This document shows, piece after piece, positions 36,764-46,401 of a stretch of 64,000 nt of DNA. This DNA comes from Methyloversatilis universalis EHg5 (GTDB lineage Bacteria; Pseudomonadota; Gammaproteobacteria; Burkholderiales; Rhodocyclaceae), in contig NZ_KB900539.1 of assembly GCF_000378945.1 (NCBI RefSeq), positions 3,048,022 through 3,112,021 on the forward strand. The letters are read 5' to 3'. The position numbers and the translations under genes were made by a program. The notes under the pieces are model-generated. The model was not told the DNA's origin, did no database searches, and saw nothing but the letters and a program-made list of their open reading frames with translations. Positions within the stretch are counted from its first letter, which is position 1. The number at the start of each line of letters is the position of its first letter.

Positions 36764-38447
36764 ATTTATTCGCCCCCGCAGCAGCGGCCGCCTCTTCCTT
36801 CAGCGCACGACGCAATATCTTTCCGACATTTGTTTTAGGCAATTCGGAGCGGAATTCAACCTGCCGGGGAATCTTGTAGGCGGTCAGCTGGGTGCGGCAA
36901 TGGGCAATCACCGCCTCGGCGGTCAGGGCCGGATCTCGACTGACCACGAATACCTTCACCACTTCTCCGGAATGGATATCCGGCAAGCCGATGGCACAGC
37001 ATTCGAGCACGCCTGCGCAGGCCGCCACCACGTCTTCGACCTCATTAGGATAGACGTTGAATCCGGACACCAGAATCATGTCCTTCTTGCGATCGACGAT
37101 ACGCACGAAACCATCGGTATCCATGGTCGCCACATCTCCGGTACGCAGGAAGCCGTCAGCGGTCATCACCTGGGCAGTCTCCCCGGGTCGCCGGTAATAG
37201 CCTTTCATGACCTGGGGCCCGCGCACGCACAGTTCGCCCGCCTCGCCCAGCGTCACTTCATCGCCGCCATCATTGCGAATCGAGATTTCGGTCGACGGTA
37301 TCGGCAGTCCGATGGCGCCGTTGAATTCCTTCTGGTCCGGCCGGTTGATGCAGACCGCCGGCGACGTTTCGGTCAGGCCATAGGCTTCGATCAGCGGATG
37401 ACCGGTCACCGCCTGCCAGCGTTCGGCCACCGTACGCTGCACCGCCATGCCACCGCCCAGCGATACCCGCAGGCCGGAAAAATCCAGCGCGGCAAAACCC
37501 GGATTGTTCAGCAGTGCATTGAACAGCGTATTCACGCCGGTCATCACGGTGAAACGGTACTTGGCCAGTTCCTTCACGAAGCCGGGAATGTCGCGCGGAT
37601 TGGTGATCAGCACATTGGTGGCGCCCAGTTTCAGGAACACCAGACAGTTCGCGGTCAGCGCGAAGATGTGATACAGCGGCAGCGCGGTGATCACCAGCTG
37701 CGGGCCGCTCAGGAAAGGGCGTATCCAGGCGTCCGCCTGCATCATGTTGGACACGATGTTGCGGTGGGTGAGCATCGCGCCCTTGGCCACGCCGGTGGTG
37801 CCGCCGGTGTACTGCAGGAAGGCGATGTCTTCGTGCACCACGTTCACCGGGTTCAGCGCATGGCCGCGGCCCAGCTTGATCGCATCGTTGAAGCGCACCG
37901 CGTCCGGCAGGCTGTACGACGGCACCATTTTCTTCACGTGCCGCACCACCGCGTTGACGATCCAGCCCCGGGGCACGCCCAGCAGGTCGCCGATGGCGGT
38001 CACGATGACGTGGCGCACCGCGGTACGCGCGATCACGCGCTGCAGCGTGGACGCGAAGTTTTCCAGCACCAGGATGACTTCGGCACCGCTGTCGTTGAGC
38101 TGGTGCTCCAGTTCGCGCGGCGTGTAGAGCGGGTTGCAGTTCACGATGGTGTAGCCGGCGCGCAGCGCGCCGAACATCGCGACCGGGTACTGCAGCACGT
38201 TGGGCATCATGATGGCGACCCGGGAACCGGGCGCCAGACCGACCGTGGACTGGAGATAGGCAGCAAACGCGGCACTCAGCCGGTCAAGCTCGGCATAGGT
38301 CATCGCGTGGCCCATGCAGACATAGGCATCGCGCTCCGCGTACTCGCGGCAGCTGCGCTCGAACACCTCGCCGACCGACACGAATTCCGACGGATCTATC
38401 TCGGTCGGAACCCCCCGGGGGTAGCTTTTCAGCCACACCTTCTCCAT
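36762..38447 (-). CDS. fadD: Long-chain fatty acid-CoA ligase
   Basis: FadD activates free fatty acids to acyl-CoA via acyl-AMP. The 561-residue protein has the AMP-binding P-loop [18 protein letters not shown] near residues 215-232, the adenine-binding YGLTETSP, the hinge [35 protein letters not shown], and the C-terminal catalytic Lys in [11 protein letters not shown]. The layout and length fit the FadD branch. ATG 38447 has GGAGG five to nine bases upstream; a GTG at 38450 is also possible. It ends in the shared terminator. Confidence 0.92.
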   Translation of the reverse strand: MEKVWLKSYPRGVPTEIDPSEFVSVGEVFERSCREYAERDAYVCMGHAMTYAELDRLSAAFAAYLQSTVGLAPGSRVAIMMPNVLQYPVAMFGALRAGYTIVNCNPLYTPRELEHQLNDSGAEVILVLENFASTLQRVIARTAVRHVIVTAIGDLLGVPRGWIVNAVVRHVKKMVPSYSLPDAVRFNDAIKLGRGHALNPVNVVHEDIAFLQYTGGTTGVAKGAMLTHRNIVSNMMQADAWIRPFLSGPQLVITALPLYHIFALTANCLVFLKLGATNVLITNPRDIPGFVKELAKYRFTVMTGVNTLFNALLNNPGFAALDFSGLRVSLGGGMAVQRTVAERWQAVTGHPLIEAYGLTETSPAVCINRPDQKEFNGAIGLPIPSTEISIRNDGGDEVTLGEAGELCVRGPQVMKGYYRRPGETAQVMTADGFLRTGDVATMDTDGFVRIVDRKKDMILVSGFNVYPNEVEDVVAACAGVLECCAIGLPDIHSGEVVKVFVVSRDPALTAEAVIAHCRTQLTAYKIPRQVEFRSELPKTNVGKILRRALKEEAAAAAGANK

Positions 38448-38527
38448 CACCGCCTCCTCGCCTCTTCATGGCGCCGCCGGATCATGGCCGACGCGCGCTG
38501 TCTGGTGGATGGACCTGCGGCGGACGT

Positions 38528-38977
38528 TCAGCCCGACAGGTCTTCCATCGGCCAGTCGCGGATATAGCTCTTGAGCATGCGGTTCTCGAAGCTCTGTTCT
38601 TCGAGCATCGCACGCGCCACGTCATGGAAGGACAGCACGCCCATCAGGGTGTCACCTTCCATGATGGGCAGGTAACGGCAGCGGTTTTCCAGCATGAGCC
38701 GGCGCAGTTCGTCCACTTCCATGTCCGGATGCGCGGTCGCCGGTTCGCGCTGCATCACCGCCGACACGCTCATCGCCTGCCAGTCGCCGCCGGCCGAACG
38801 CACCGAGCGCAGCACTTCGCGGAAGCTCAGCATGCCGACCATGCGGCCGTGCTCCATCACCACCAGCGAACCGACATCAAGGTCGGTCATGGTCACCACT
38901 GCATTGCCCAGGGTCTGCTGCGGCGCCACCGTGTACAGCACGGTGCCCTTGATGCGCAGGATTTCATGTACTTGCAT
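38528..38977 (-). CDS. CBS-pair domain protein
   Basis: The 149-residue protein consists mainly of two CBS domains: TVAPQQTLGNAVVTMTDLDVGSLVVMEHGRMVGMLSFREVLR, then MEVDELRRLMLENRCRYLPIMEGDTLMGVLSFHDVAR. CBS pairs bind adenosyl ligands and act as sensors of energy state or as switches. The ATG 38977 start is chosen; a GTG at 38989 in the same frame has a poor ribosome site. It lies upstream of fadD on the same strand with an 80-base gap, so cotranscription is possible but unproven. Confidence 0.85.
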   Translation of the reverse strand: MQVHEILRIKGTVLYTVAPQQTLGNAVVTMTDLDVGSLVVMEHGRMVGMLSFREVLRSVRSAGGDWQAMSVSAVMQREPATAHPDMEVDELRRLMLENRCRYLPIMEGDTLMGVLSFHDVARAMLEEQSFENRMLKSYIRDWPMEDLSG

Positions 38978-39104
38978 GTCTTCACTCACCTTCTTCGCTC
39001 ACTGCGGCCACTCTCCTCACCACCACGCGGACAAAAGGCCCGCGCAGCGAATGACCCTGCGCCGATGGTAGTCAAAAGCGACCGGAGCGCAAAGCGCGAC
39101 GGCA

Positions 39105-42100
39105 TCAGATCAGGATGTCGACCCGGCCGTCGGCGCGCAGGAGTGCGGCACGCAGCGGCTTGCCCGGCCTGATGGCCCTCACCGCGTCAGCATATCGGGT
39201 GAGCTGGTCTACATAGGCCTGAGCATGCACGCCGTCGCCGCCGCTCTTGTAATCAAGCACCCACAGCGCGTCGTCGAATTCGACCAGGCGGTCGATGCGA
39301 CCAAGGCTGCCATCCGGCAGCACGAATTCGATTTCGCAGGCCGCCCACAGGTGTTCCGCCGGATCGAAGAAGCGGCGCAGCGCCGGGCTGTCAACCAGCG
39401 CCCGCGCGGTACGCTCCAGCTCGGCCCAGCGGGCGGCATCGAAACCGGTTGCCCGCGCCGGCGGCGGCTCTCCGCTGGCCAGCGCCTCCAGCCAGGCGTG
39501 CAGACCGGTGCCCCAGCGCTGCTCGTCAGTCAGCGCCATGGACGGCCGGCGTTCGCCGACCGGCGGCAGGGCCGGCATGTCGGGCACCGGTGCGACCGGC
39601 GGCGGCGAAGCGGGGGCATCGAAGGCCTCGTCGACATCGCCGAACGCAAGCTTCGCCCCGCCTTCCTCATCTCGCATTCCGCCCTCGCCGCTGGTCGCCG
39701 CTTCGGCCAGCCGGGTCAGCCAGTTGTCGGCATCGCCACCTCGGCTCGGGCTGACACCGCTGGCAAACAGGAACTGGCGGGCACGGGTGACCGCCACGTA
39801 GAGCAGATTCGCGTCCTCGCGCGCGGCAGCACGCGCCTCGGCTTCGATGAAGGGCTGACGCACACTGCCCAGGCTGTCCTTGCGATGCAGCAGAGACAGA
39901 TGCGCCGGCGCCGGGGCGCCGGGCGGCCAGGCCAGCAGCACGCGCGGACCGCTGTCGGCGCGCGGCCGGGCGATCGCGTCAGCCAGCCACACGATGGGCG
40001 CTTCCAGCCCCTTGGCCGCATGCACGGTGAGCACCCGCACCCGGCCGCGCGCCGGGTCCTCGCCCTGAATCAGGCCTTCATCCGGCGCTTCGTCGTCCTC
40101 GTCGCGCAGCCGCGACAGCTCGTCGAGGAAGCGCGGCAGGCTGGGGTAGCGGCCGCTGTCCACCCGCAGCGCCAGTTCGATGAAGGCTTCCAGATTGGCC
40201 CGCACGCCGGGCCAGGCCATCGCATCCACGGTGGCGGCGTAGCGCGCCAGCAGTTCGCCCTGATGAAACACCCGATCGAGCAGGTCATGCACCGGCAGCC
40301 GCACCGACGCCGCCAGCCAGCCGGACAGCAGCGCTGCCGCACGCGTGCAGCCGGGGTCATCGCTGGCGTGGCGCAGCGCGCCCCACAGCGAGCCGCCGTC
40401 GCCGGTCAGCCGCAGCAGCTGCGTGTCGCTGAACGCGAACAGCGGGCTGCGCAGCACATGGGCCAGCGACAGCGCATCGGCCGGCGCCGACAGGAAACGC
40501 AGCAGCGCCTGCAGGTCGGACGCCTCCAGGGTATCGAGCAGACGACCGCGGCTGGCACCGAAATACGGGATGCCGTAGGCGCGCAGCGCCGCCTCATACA
40601 CCGCCAGGCCAGTGCGCCGGCGCAGCAGGATCATCATGTCGCCGTAATGGGCGGCGCGCGGCCGGCCGGTATGCGGATCACGCACCGTCTGCCGGCCCGC
40701 CATCGCCCTGAGCCGGGCGCACATCGCGTCCGCCTCGCGCCGGCGCCGGCTGTCCTCGGCCGCCGGACGCGGCGTGTCGAGCGGGTCGCGCACCGCCGCC
40801 TCGGCAGGCGCGGCACTGTCCGACGCCGCCTCGCTGTCGTGGCCGAACGGCGGCAGCACGGTGACCGCGCCGGGCAAACCGTGCTGCGCGGTGGTGTGCG
40901 GGGCAAAACCTTCGAATACCGGATGAGCGCCGAACAGCGCGTTCACCACCGACACCACCGCCGGGCTGCTGCGACGGGTTTCGTTGCGCCTGAGGTCGAT
41001 GGCGCCGAAGCGCTCGGCGAAGGCGGTTCGCGCGTGGGCAAAGATGCGCGGGTCGGCGCGGCGGAAACGGTAGATGGACTGTTTCGGATCGCCCACCACG
41101 AACACCCGCGGCTGCACCTGGTCCGGCGCGTAGGCATCCAGCCAGTGCATCAGCACCTGCCACTGCAGCGGATTGGTGTCCTGGAATTCGTCCAGCAGCA
41201 GATGGGTGTAGCGCGCATCCAGACGCGCCTGCACGAAGGGGCCGGTCTGCGGGTCGGCCAGCAGCCGGGCGGCGTGCCATTCGAGGTCGCCGAAATCCAG
41301 CGTGCCGGCGGCGCGCTTCACCTGATCGTAGGCGTCCAGCATGGCCACCGCTGCGCGCAGCGCGTGGCTGTTCAGCACACAGGCGGCCCGGTCCTCGACC
41401 TCGCCGGCGCAGCGCAGCAGGCGCTCGATGCAGGCTTCGAACAGCTGCTGCGTGCGTTCGGCGGCGCCGATCTTTTCCATCGACTTGCCCGGCTTGAAGG
41501 CGGTCGGCAGGCCGGCTTTCGTAAGCAGTTCGGCACGCAGCGCAGCGTGGAAGCCGGCGGCATCAGCCAGCCCCAGCGCCTGTTCGAGCGTCACCGCGCG
41601 GCGCTGCTGCGCGTCGGTGCCCTGGCCCAGCAGGCGGGCGAATTCGGTCAGCGCCGCCCGCAGCGCCGCGTCCTCGAACAGCGTGACGAGCGGATCGGCG
41701 CCGTCGGCACCGAAGCACTGCGCCAGATGCGCCAGCACCGCGTCCAGATCACCGCCGCAGGCCGCCTGCCAGGCTTCCCACTCCGCCCGGCGGTCGATCA
41801 GCGCGGACGCCAGCGCGCGGGTGCCGCCCAGACCGGTCTGGTTCAGCAGCCAGCGCAGCGACTGCGCCAGTTCGCCGTCCTCGTCCCGGCCGGCGCGGCG
41901 CATCAGCCCGCCCCAGGCCTGATCGCGCAGGCGGGCAGTGCGTTCGGCCAGTTGCATGCCGCCCAGACCGGCGGACAGCGGCGCCGCCCCCAGCAGCGAC
42001 GAGAACCAGCCGTGGAAGGTGTTGATCGTGAGTCCGGGCCGGGCGCGGATGACGGTTTCGAGCAGGCCGCGCGCACGCGCGATCTGTGCGTCGCTGCGGG

Positions 42101-42377
42101 CGGCGCCACGCAGGGCGAGGAATTCGCCCACCCAGGCATCGTCCGCCACCGCCAGCTCACCCAACCAGTGCAGCAGACGTTCCTCGATTTCCCGCGCCGC
42201 CTTGCGGGTGTAGGTAATGGCGAGTATCTGGCCCGGCGGCACGCCGTCGAGCAGCAGCCGGATCAGGCGCGACACCAGGGTCCAGGTCTTGCCGCTGCCG
42301 GCGCAGGCCTCGACCACCACGCTGCAGGCCGGATCGAGCGCGCGCAGTGGATCGTGCGCCGGGATATGGGTGCTCAT
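39105..42377 (-). CDS. addA: AddA, helicase-nuclease subunit (RexA-like)
   Basis: AddAB resects double-strand breaks and loads recombination, replacing RecBCD. The 1090-residue protein has the UvrD-type Walker A VEACAGSGKTWTLVSRL near residues 22-38, the Walker B LLLDEFQDTNPLQW, helicase motif VVGDPKQSIYRFRRADP, and TVHAAKGLEAPIVWLAD. The C-terminal RecB-type nuclease has WVLDYKSGGDGV. Its ATG 42377 overlaps the addB stop (ATGA), which fixes the start; the upstream ATG at 42398 is inside addB. AddAB provides ends from which CRISPR prespacers can be drawn in other bacteria, but that link is not shown here. Confidence 0.93.
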   Translation of the reverse strand: MSTHIPAHDPLRALDPACSVVVEACAGSGKTWTLVSRLIRLLLDGVPPGQILAITYTRKAAREIEERLLHWLGELAVADDAWVGEFLALRGAARSDAQIARARGLLETVIRARPGLTINTFHGWFSSLLGAAPLSAGLGGMQLAERTARLRDQAWGGLMRRAGRDEDGELAQSLRWLLNQTGLGGTRALASALIDRRAEWEAWQAACGGDLDAVLAHLAQCFGADGADPLVTLFEDAALRAALTEFARLLGQGTDAQQRRAVTLEQALGLADAAGFHAALRAELLTKAGLPTAFKPGKSMEKIGAAERTQQLFEACIERLLRCAGEVEDRAACVLNSHALRAAVAMLDAYDQVKRAAGTLDFGDLEWHAARLLADPQTGPFVQARLDARYTHLLLDEFQDTNPLQWQVLMHWLDAYAPDQVQPRVFVVGDPKQSIYRFRRADPRIFAHARTAFAERFGAIDLRRNETRRSSPAVVSVVNALFGAHPVFEGFAPHTTAQHGLPGAVTVLPPFGHDSEAASDSAAPAEAAVRDPLDTPRPAAEDSRRRREADAMCARLRAMAGRQTVRDPHTGRPRAAHYGDMMILLRRRTGLAVYEAALRAYGIPYFGASRGRLLDTLEASDLQALLRFLSAPADALSLAHVLRSPLFAFSDTQLLRLTGDGGSLWGALRHASDDPGCTRAAALLSGWLAASVRLPVHDLLDRVFHQGELLARYAATVDAMAWPGVRANLEAFIELALRVDSGRYPSLPRFLDELSRLRDEDDEAPDEGLIQGEDPARGRVRVLTVHAAKGLEAPIVWLADAIARPRADSGPRVLLAWPPGAPAPAHLSLLHRKDSLGSVRQPFIEAEARAAAREDANLLYVAVTRARQFLFASGVSPSRGGDADNWLTRLAEAATSGEGGMRDEEGGAKLAFGDVDEAFDAPASPPPVAPVPDMPALPPVGERRPSMALTDEQRWGTGLHAWLEALASGEPPPARATGFDAARWAELERTARALVDSPALRRFFDPAEHLWAACEIEFVLPDGSLGRIDRLVEFDDALWVLDYKSGGDGVHAQAYVDQLTRYADAVRAIRPGKPLRAALLRADGRVDILI

Positions 42378-45034
42378 GCCAGCCAGTCCTTGCGACACAG
42401 CCCGCGCATGCTGCAGTACTGGCAGGCGGCTTCATCTCCGTTCGCCGGCAGCGCGGCACCGGCGCGCAGCGCCGGAAACACCCGCTGCAGCAGCGACTGC
42501 AGCGCTTCGGCGGCGACCTGCGGTTCGGCCTGCGTCAGTTCGGCCGGCACCTCTTCGTCCAGCGCCAGATAGGCCGCGTCGCTGACCGCATCGCCTTCCA
42601 GCAGCGTGTAGAAGGCGAGCTGCAGGTCGTCGCGCTGCTGTGCCTTCTTCACCCTGTCAGCCGCGCGCAGCTTGTAGTCGATCAGCGCGCGGCCGCCACT
42701 GCCCTGGTCGATGCGGTCGATGCGGCCTTCAAGCGTCAGCGTGCCGCCATCGGGCAACGTGAGCGACAGGCTGCGTTCCTGCTCGCCGGCTTCGAACAGC
42801 CAGCCGGCCGCCTCGCGCGCGCAGGCCCAGTCCACATAGGCGGCAGCGCGCGCCTGCAGCCGGTCGGCCCAGGCGTGCTCCTGGAAATTGCGCGCGATGG
42901 CGCCGGCGAATGCGTCGGCGAAAAGGCGGCGCAGATCGCCCGCCAGGGTATCGGGCGACGACAGCGCGAGCTGCGGATGGGCCGTGTGGAAAGCCAGCAG
43001 CACCGCATGCACCTTTTCGCCGACGCTGCCCTTGCCCAGCGTTTCCTCGACTTCGTCCGCCTCACCCAGACGCAGCACCCGGCGCGCGAAATAGCGGTAA
43101 GGGCAATCCATCAGGTCGGCCAGCGCACTGGCGGTCAGCTTCTGCGGCACGCGCTCCGGCGGCAGAGAGGGCGCGCTGCTCACGTCGATGGCGGCCTGCG
43201 CCGGCGGTTCGGCCAGCGGCGGTGCCGCTTCGATGGCGGAGCCAACGCCGGCACGCTGGAACATCAGGTCCAGCACCTGCAGGTCGGCGCCCGGCAGACT
43301 GGCTTCGCCGTGGCGCTGCGCCTGCCAGCTGAACACGATGTCGCCGGCGTTAAGCACCAGCCCGGCGAGGTCCTCGCGCAGCCGGGCGGCCTGTGCGTCG
43401 GCATCCGGCAGCCCCAGCTCGCGCCGCAGGCCTTCGTGTCCGAGCACCCCGCGCTGACGCGGCGGCGCCAGGTGTTCGCGATCGGCGCCGATCACATAGA
43501 CCGCCTCGAAAGCGCGCAGCCGCGTTGCCGCCAGCGGCGTGAGCACGACCGGGCTGTCGATTTCGGTGTCGCGGAACAGCGCCTGTTCGAATTCGCCATT
43601 GAGCCACTGCCGCCAGTCGGCGAATGACAGCGCGAGCGCAACGCCCTGACTGTCGGCGCGCAGCTGTTCGAGCAGCGCGATCACCTGGGCGCCGGCCACG
43701 TCGCCCAGCATGGCGTCGCGCGCCTGCAGTGCGTCGATCGCAGCCAGCAGCCGGTCCAGCCAGAAGCTGGCCGGCGCGTTGCCGGTGGGCATCAGGGCGG
43801 CGGCAGCCGCCAGCAGCGCGATCAGCCCGGCAGCCGGACTGCCCGACAGTTCGCCTGCCGCATCGACCAGCAGCGCGTGCAGACCGTCGACATGATTGCG
43901 CCGCACCACCCAGTCGTCGATGGCGGCCACCGCACGGGCGCGGGCTTCGCGCTCCAGCCCGGCGGCCACATAGGGCGCGCGTACGAAATCCAGCAGGTCG
44001 CGGTGATAGCCGTCGGAGGCCAGGCATTGCAGGAAGGCATCCACCGTCGCGGCCGCGCGCGTGGTGGCCAGCTTCCAGCCGGTTTCGTCGGCCAGCAGCA
44101 CCTGATGCCGTTCGAGCAACGCCCGGGCGCGGCGGGCGGCTTCGCGGTCGGCGGCCACCAGCGCGATGCGGCGGCGACCGGCGGCCAGCCAGCCGCTCAC
44201 GGTGTCGGCGGCGCAGGCCGCCTCCTGTTCCAGCGACTGCGCTGCCACCAGCCTTACCCGCGCGCGCAGCGCCGCGGCATCGTCGGCCGACGGCGCACGC
44301 GACCACAACGCACCGGCATCCTGCCCGGGCGGCGGCCAGGCGGCGGCCAGCGCACGGGACAATGCGTCCTCGCCTTCGCCACGCACGACCTGCAGGCACA
44401 GCACCGGCGCACGCGCGGCCCAGGCATTCAGCCAGGGCGGCGACTCATCGAGCGGATCGAACAGCACCGTAAGCGGCCGCGTCGCGGCAGCCGCGGCCCG
44501 CTCAAGCGCCTGTGCGCAGGCGCGCGCCCGGCCGGGCGTACCGGTGCTGTCGGCCAGCCACACCGCATGCACCAGCCGTGCTTCCAGCGACAGCGCTTCG
44601 CTGTCGTGCAGCGCGTGGGTGCGGGCGAAGGTCGCGGCCAGTTCGGCCTCCTGCTGCAGCGGCACCTCGGCCAGCGCATCGGCCAGGTCGATCAGTTCGC
44701 GCGCCACCGACCACAGGTCGGCCTCGCCCAGCCAGCCCATGCGGCGCAACTGGGCCACCAGACCGAGCAGGCGGCGTGAATGCGGATCGATCGGGTGATC
44801 GCCCTGCCAGCGCTGCGCCAGCAGGTCGGGCGTGAGCAGCCGCGGCATGAACAGCGCGCGGCCGGCGGCCTCGCACAGCGCCGCACGCAGCGGCTGCGCG
44901 AGCGCCATCGAGGGCAGCAGCAGATCGGTATCGGCCAGCGCGTCGCCGTGGCGGCCGATCAGGGTGCGTGCCACCCGCCCGAACAGGCCGGGCCCCGGCG
45001 GCAGCGAAAGAAGCTCGAGGCCTGCGGCGCTCAT
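42374..45034 (-). CDS. addB: AddB, helicase-nuclease partner with iron-sulfur cluster
   Basis: The 886-residue protein is the partner of AddA. It lacks a full helicase Walker A but has the C-terminal PD-(D/E)xK nuclease with GRIDRIDQGSGGRALIDYKLRA. Cluster Cys residues are visible in MDCPYRYFARRVLRL near residue 640 and in CQYCSMRGLC near the C-terminus, consistent with an AddB-type [4Fe-4S] site that locks the nuclease domain. Nothing appears truncated. It precedes addA with an overlapping start, the normal addB-addA order. Confidence 0.9.
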   Translation of the reverse strand: MSAAGLELLSLPPGPGLFGRVARTLIGRHGDALADTDLLLPSMALAQPLRAALCEAAGRALFMPRLLTPDLLAQRWQGDHPIDPHSRRLLGLVAQLRRMGWLGEADLWSVARELIDLADALAEVPLQQEAELAATFARTHALHDSEALSLEARLVHAVWLADSTGTPGRARACAQALERAAAAATRPLTVLFDPLDESPPWLNAWAARAPVLCLQVVRGEGEDALSRALAAAWPPPGQDAGALWSRAPSADDAAALRARVRLVAAQSLEQEAACAADTVSGWLAAGRRRIALVAADREAARRARALLERHQVLLADETGWKLATTRAAATVDAFLQCLASDGYHRDLLDFVRAPYVAAGLEREARARAVAAIDDWVVRRNHVDGLHALLVDAAGELSGSPAAGLIALLAAAAALMPTGNAPASFWLDRLLAAIDALQARDAMLGDVAGAQVIALLEQLRADSQGVALALSFADWRQWLNGEFEQALFRDTEIDSPVVLTPLAATRLRAFEAVYVIGADREHLAPPRQRGVLGHEGLRRELGLPDADAQAARLREDLAGLVLNAGDIVFSWQAQRHGEASLPGADLQVLDLMFQRAGVGSAIEAAPPLAEPPAQAAIDVSSAPSLPPERVPQKLTASALADLMDCPYRYFARRVLRLGEADEVEETLGKGSVGEKVHAVLLAFHTAHPQLALSSPDTLAGDLRRLFADAFAGAIARNFQEHAWADRLQARAAAYVDWACAREAAGWLFEAGEQERSLSLTLPDGGTLTLEGRIDRIDQGSGGRALIDYKLRAADRVKKAQQRDDLQLAFYTLLEGDAVSDAAYLALDEEVPAELTQAEPQVAAEALQSLLQRVFPALRAGAALPANGDEAACQYCSMRGLCRKDWLA

Positions 45035-45082
45035 GCGTCAGCGCAGGCCCCGATCAGGGATGCATGAACCGGCAACAGCGGC

Positions 45083-45406
45083 TCAGCGCTCCAGCATGCC
45101 GAGCTTGTCCTTCACCTTGGCCCAGTCGTCGGCGTCCGGCAGCGCGTCCTTGCGCTCGATGATGGCCGGCCATTCCTTGGCCAGCTCGGCGTTCAGCGCA
45201 GTGAAATGCACCTGGTCGGCCGGCACGTCGTCTTCGGCGAAAATGGCTTCGGCCGGGCATTCCGCCACGCACAGCGTGCAGTCGATGCACTCGTCCGGAT
45301 CGATCACCAGGAAGTTGGGGCCTTCGCGGAAGCAATCGACCGGGCACACATCGACGCAGTCGGTGTACTTGCACTTGATACAGGATTCGGTGACGACGTA
45401 AGTCAT
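45083..45406 (-). CDS. fdxA: Ferredoxin with [3Fe-4S] and [4Fe-4S] clusters
   Basis: The 107-residue protein matches the FdxA seven-iron ferredoxin: the N-terminal cluster motif [21 protein letters not shown] and a second motif [17 protein letters not shown], then an acidic C-terminal extension with WPAIIERK and [13 protein letters not shown]. It is a small cytoplasmic electron carrier. Start ATG 45406 has GGAGA about 5 bases upstream. Gene ends 48 bases before addB on the same strand, so fdxA lies upstream of addBA and may be cotranscribed. Confidence 0.93.
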   Translation of the reverse strand: MTYVVTESCIKCKYTDCVDVCPVDCFREGPNFLVIDPDECIDCTLCVAECPAEAIFAEDDVPADQVHFTALNAELAKEWPAIIERKDALPDADDWAKVKDKLGMLER

Positions 45407-45700
45407 GATTTCTCCGTTGGGCCGGATGACCGGCCTGCCTTTCACGGGGAAAGGCGACGTGGGGTGGATAGTTGGTTTGATCGCTACGAAACTCGGCACG
45501 CGGTCATGGCGCAGGCGCGCCGGTCCGTCTGGCACGATGCGCCCGGCGCCGGCGTGCGGCCCGGCCGCGTTCTGGACGCAGAAGTTTACCACCCGCGGAC
45601 GCCCCCCGGCTCTCCCCTGCTGTCGTGCCGGTACGACATGAGGGCATGACTTTTTGTCCTTTCCGATCACGCACGGCTGCACATGCAATGTTTTTTTGTA

Positions 45701-45715
45701 TTAGCATCCTGCTAA
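45701..45715. promoter_or_regulatory. Operator-like palindrome upstream of trxA
   Basis: TTAGCATCCTGCTAA is a perfect 6-3-6 inverted repeat directly after a T-run, about 270 bases before trxA and about 295 before fdxA. It could be an operator near a promoter for trxA. Confidence 0.35.
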
Positions 45716-45729
45716 CAGTGCAGAAGCCC

Positions 45730-45984
45730 TGACGAATGTGCAGGCAAGGTTGGCTCCGTGAGCATCCCGGCAACCGGCTTCGGCACAATCCCAATCCGGC
45801 CCGTTCAGCGGGCCAAGCCTTCCAAGCGACCCGATCACACGATTCCGGCAAGCCCACATTCTTCAGGCATGAAACGCCCACAGGCAGTTTCACACCTGCG
45901 GCCAGCCGGCACGACCGGCACAGCGCCCACCATCGACGCCCGACCTTCACGAACCACCGTCCAGTCAAGCACCGCGAGGAAACA
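45730..45984 (+). promoter_or_regulatory. Long stem-loop-rich leader upstream of trxA
   Basis: The fdxA-trxA gap is 578 bases and holds no credible gene. Its trxA-side part contains several perfect stems: GGTTG 45748-45752 with CAACC 45771-45775, enclosing GCTC/GAGC (45753-45756 with 45760-45763); a GGCCCG/CGGGCC hairpin at 45798-45814; and TGAAAC/GTTTCA at 45870-45892. A good ribosome site, GAGGAA, precedes the trxA ATG. This looks like a regulatory 5' leader, but I could not match it to a known riboswitch class. Confidence 0.4.
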
Positions 45985-46311
45985 ATGAGCGAACACATTC
46001 ACCACGTCACCGATGCCAGTTTCGAAGCCGAAGTCATCAAGGCCGACCTGCCGGTCCTGGTCGACTACTGGGCCGAATGGTGCGGTCCGTGCAAGATGAT
46101 CGCCCCCATCCTCGACGAAGTGGCCCGTGACTACGCCGGCAAGCTGCGCGTGGCCAAGGTGAACATCGACGAAAACCAGGAAACCCCGGCCCGCTTCGGC
46201 ATCCGCGGCATTCCGACCCTGATGCTGTTCAAGGACGGCAATGTCGAAGCCACCAAGGTCGGCGCCCTGTCGAAGTCGCAACTGAGCGCATTCCTGGACA
46301 GCCACCTCTGA
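45985..46311 (+). CDS. trxA: Thioredoxin
   Basis: TrxA is a cytoplasmic dithiol reductant for ribonucleotide reductase and other proteins. The 108-residue protein has the WCGPC active site at residues 32-36 (C33 and C36), preceded by [10 protein letters not shown], the cis-Pro region [12 protein letters not shown] and the C-terminal [12 protein letters not shown]. The start at 45985 follows GAGGAA. It lies 90 bases before rho, a neighbour pairing common in proteobacteria. A long structured leader precedes it. Confidence 0.97.
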   Translation: MSEHIHHVTDASFEAEVIKADLPVLVDYWAEWCGPCKMIAPILDEVARDYAGKLRVAKVNIDENQETPARFGIRGIPTLMLFKDGNVEATKVGALSKSQLSAFLDSHL

Positions 46312-46401
46312 TCACACCCCGCGGCGGGTGCGCGTCCGCGCCCCGCCCGCCGGAGCCCGAGCGCTCCACCTCCCCCACCCCGCACGCAGCACTTCTTCAC
46401 C

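Noticed and set aside
39225..42572. An 1115-codon frame antisense to addA, and similar frames antisense to fdsA (51004-53895) and addB
   Set aside because: High GC leaves antisense frames open; their composition is His/Arg/Gln-rich and lacks domains, whereas the sense proteins are clear families.
45731..45780. A CCCGGCAACC-like segment before trxA as a SAM riboswitch
   Set aside because: The short match is not supported by the expected SAM-I helices or by a methionine/SAM gene downstream.
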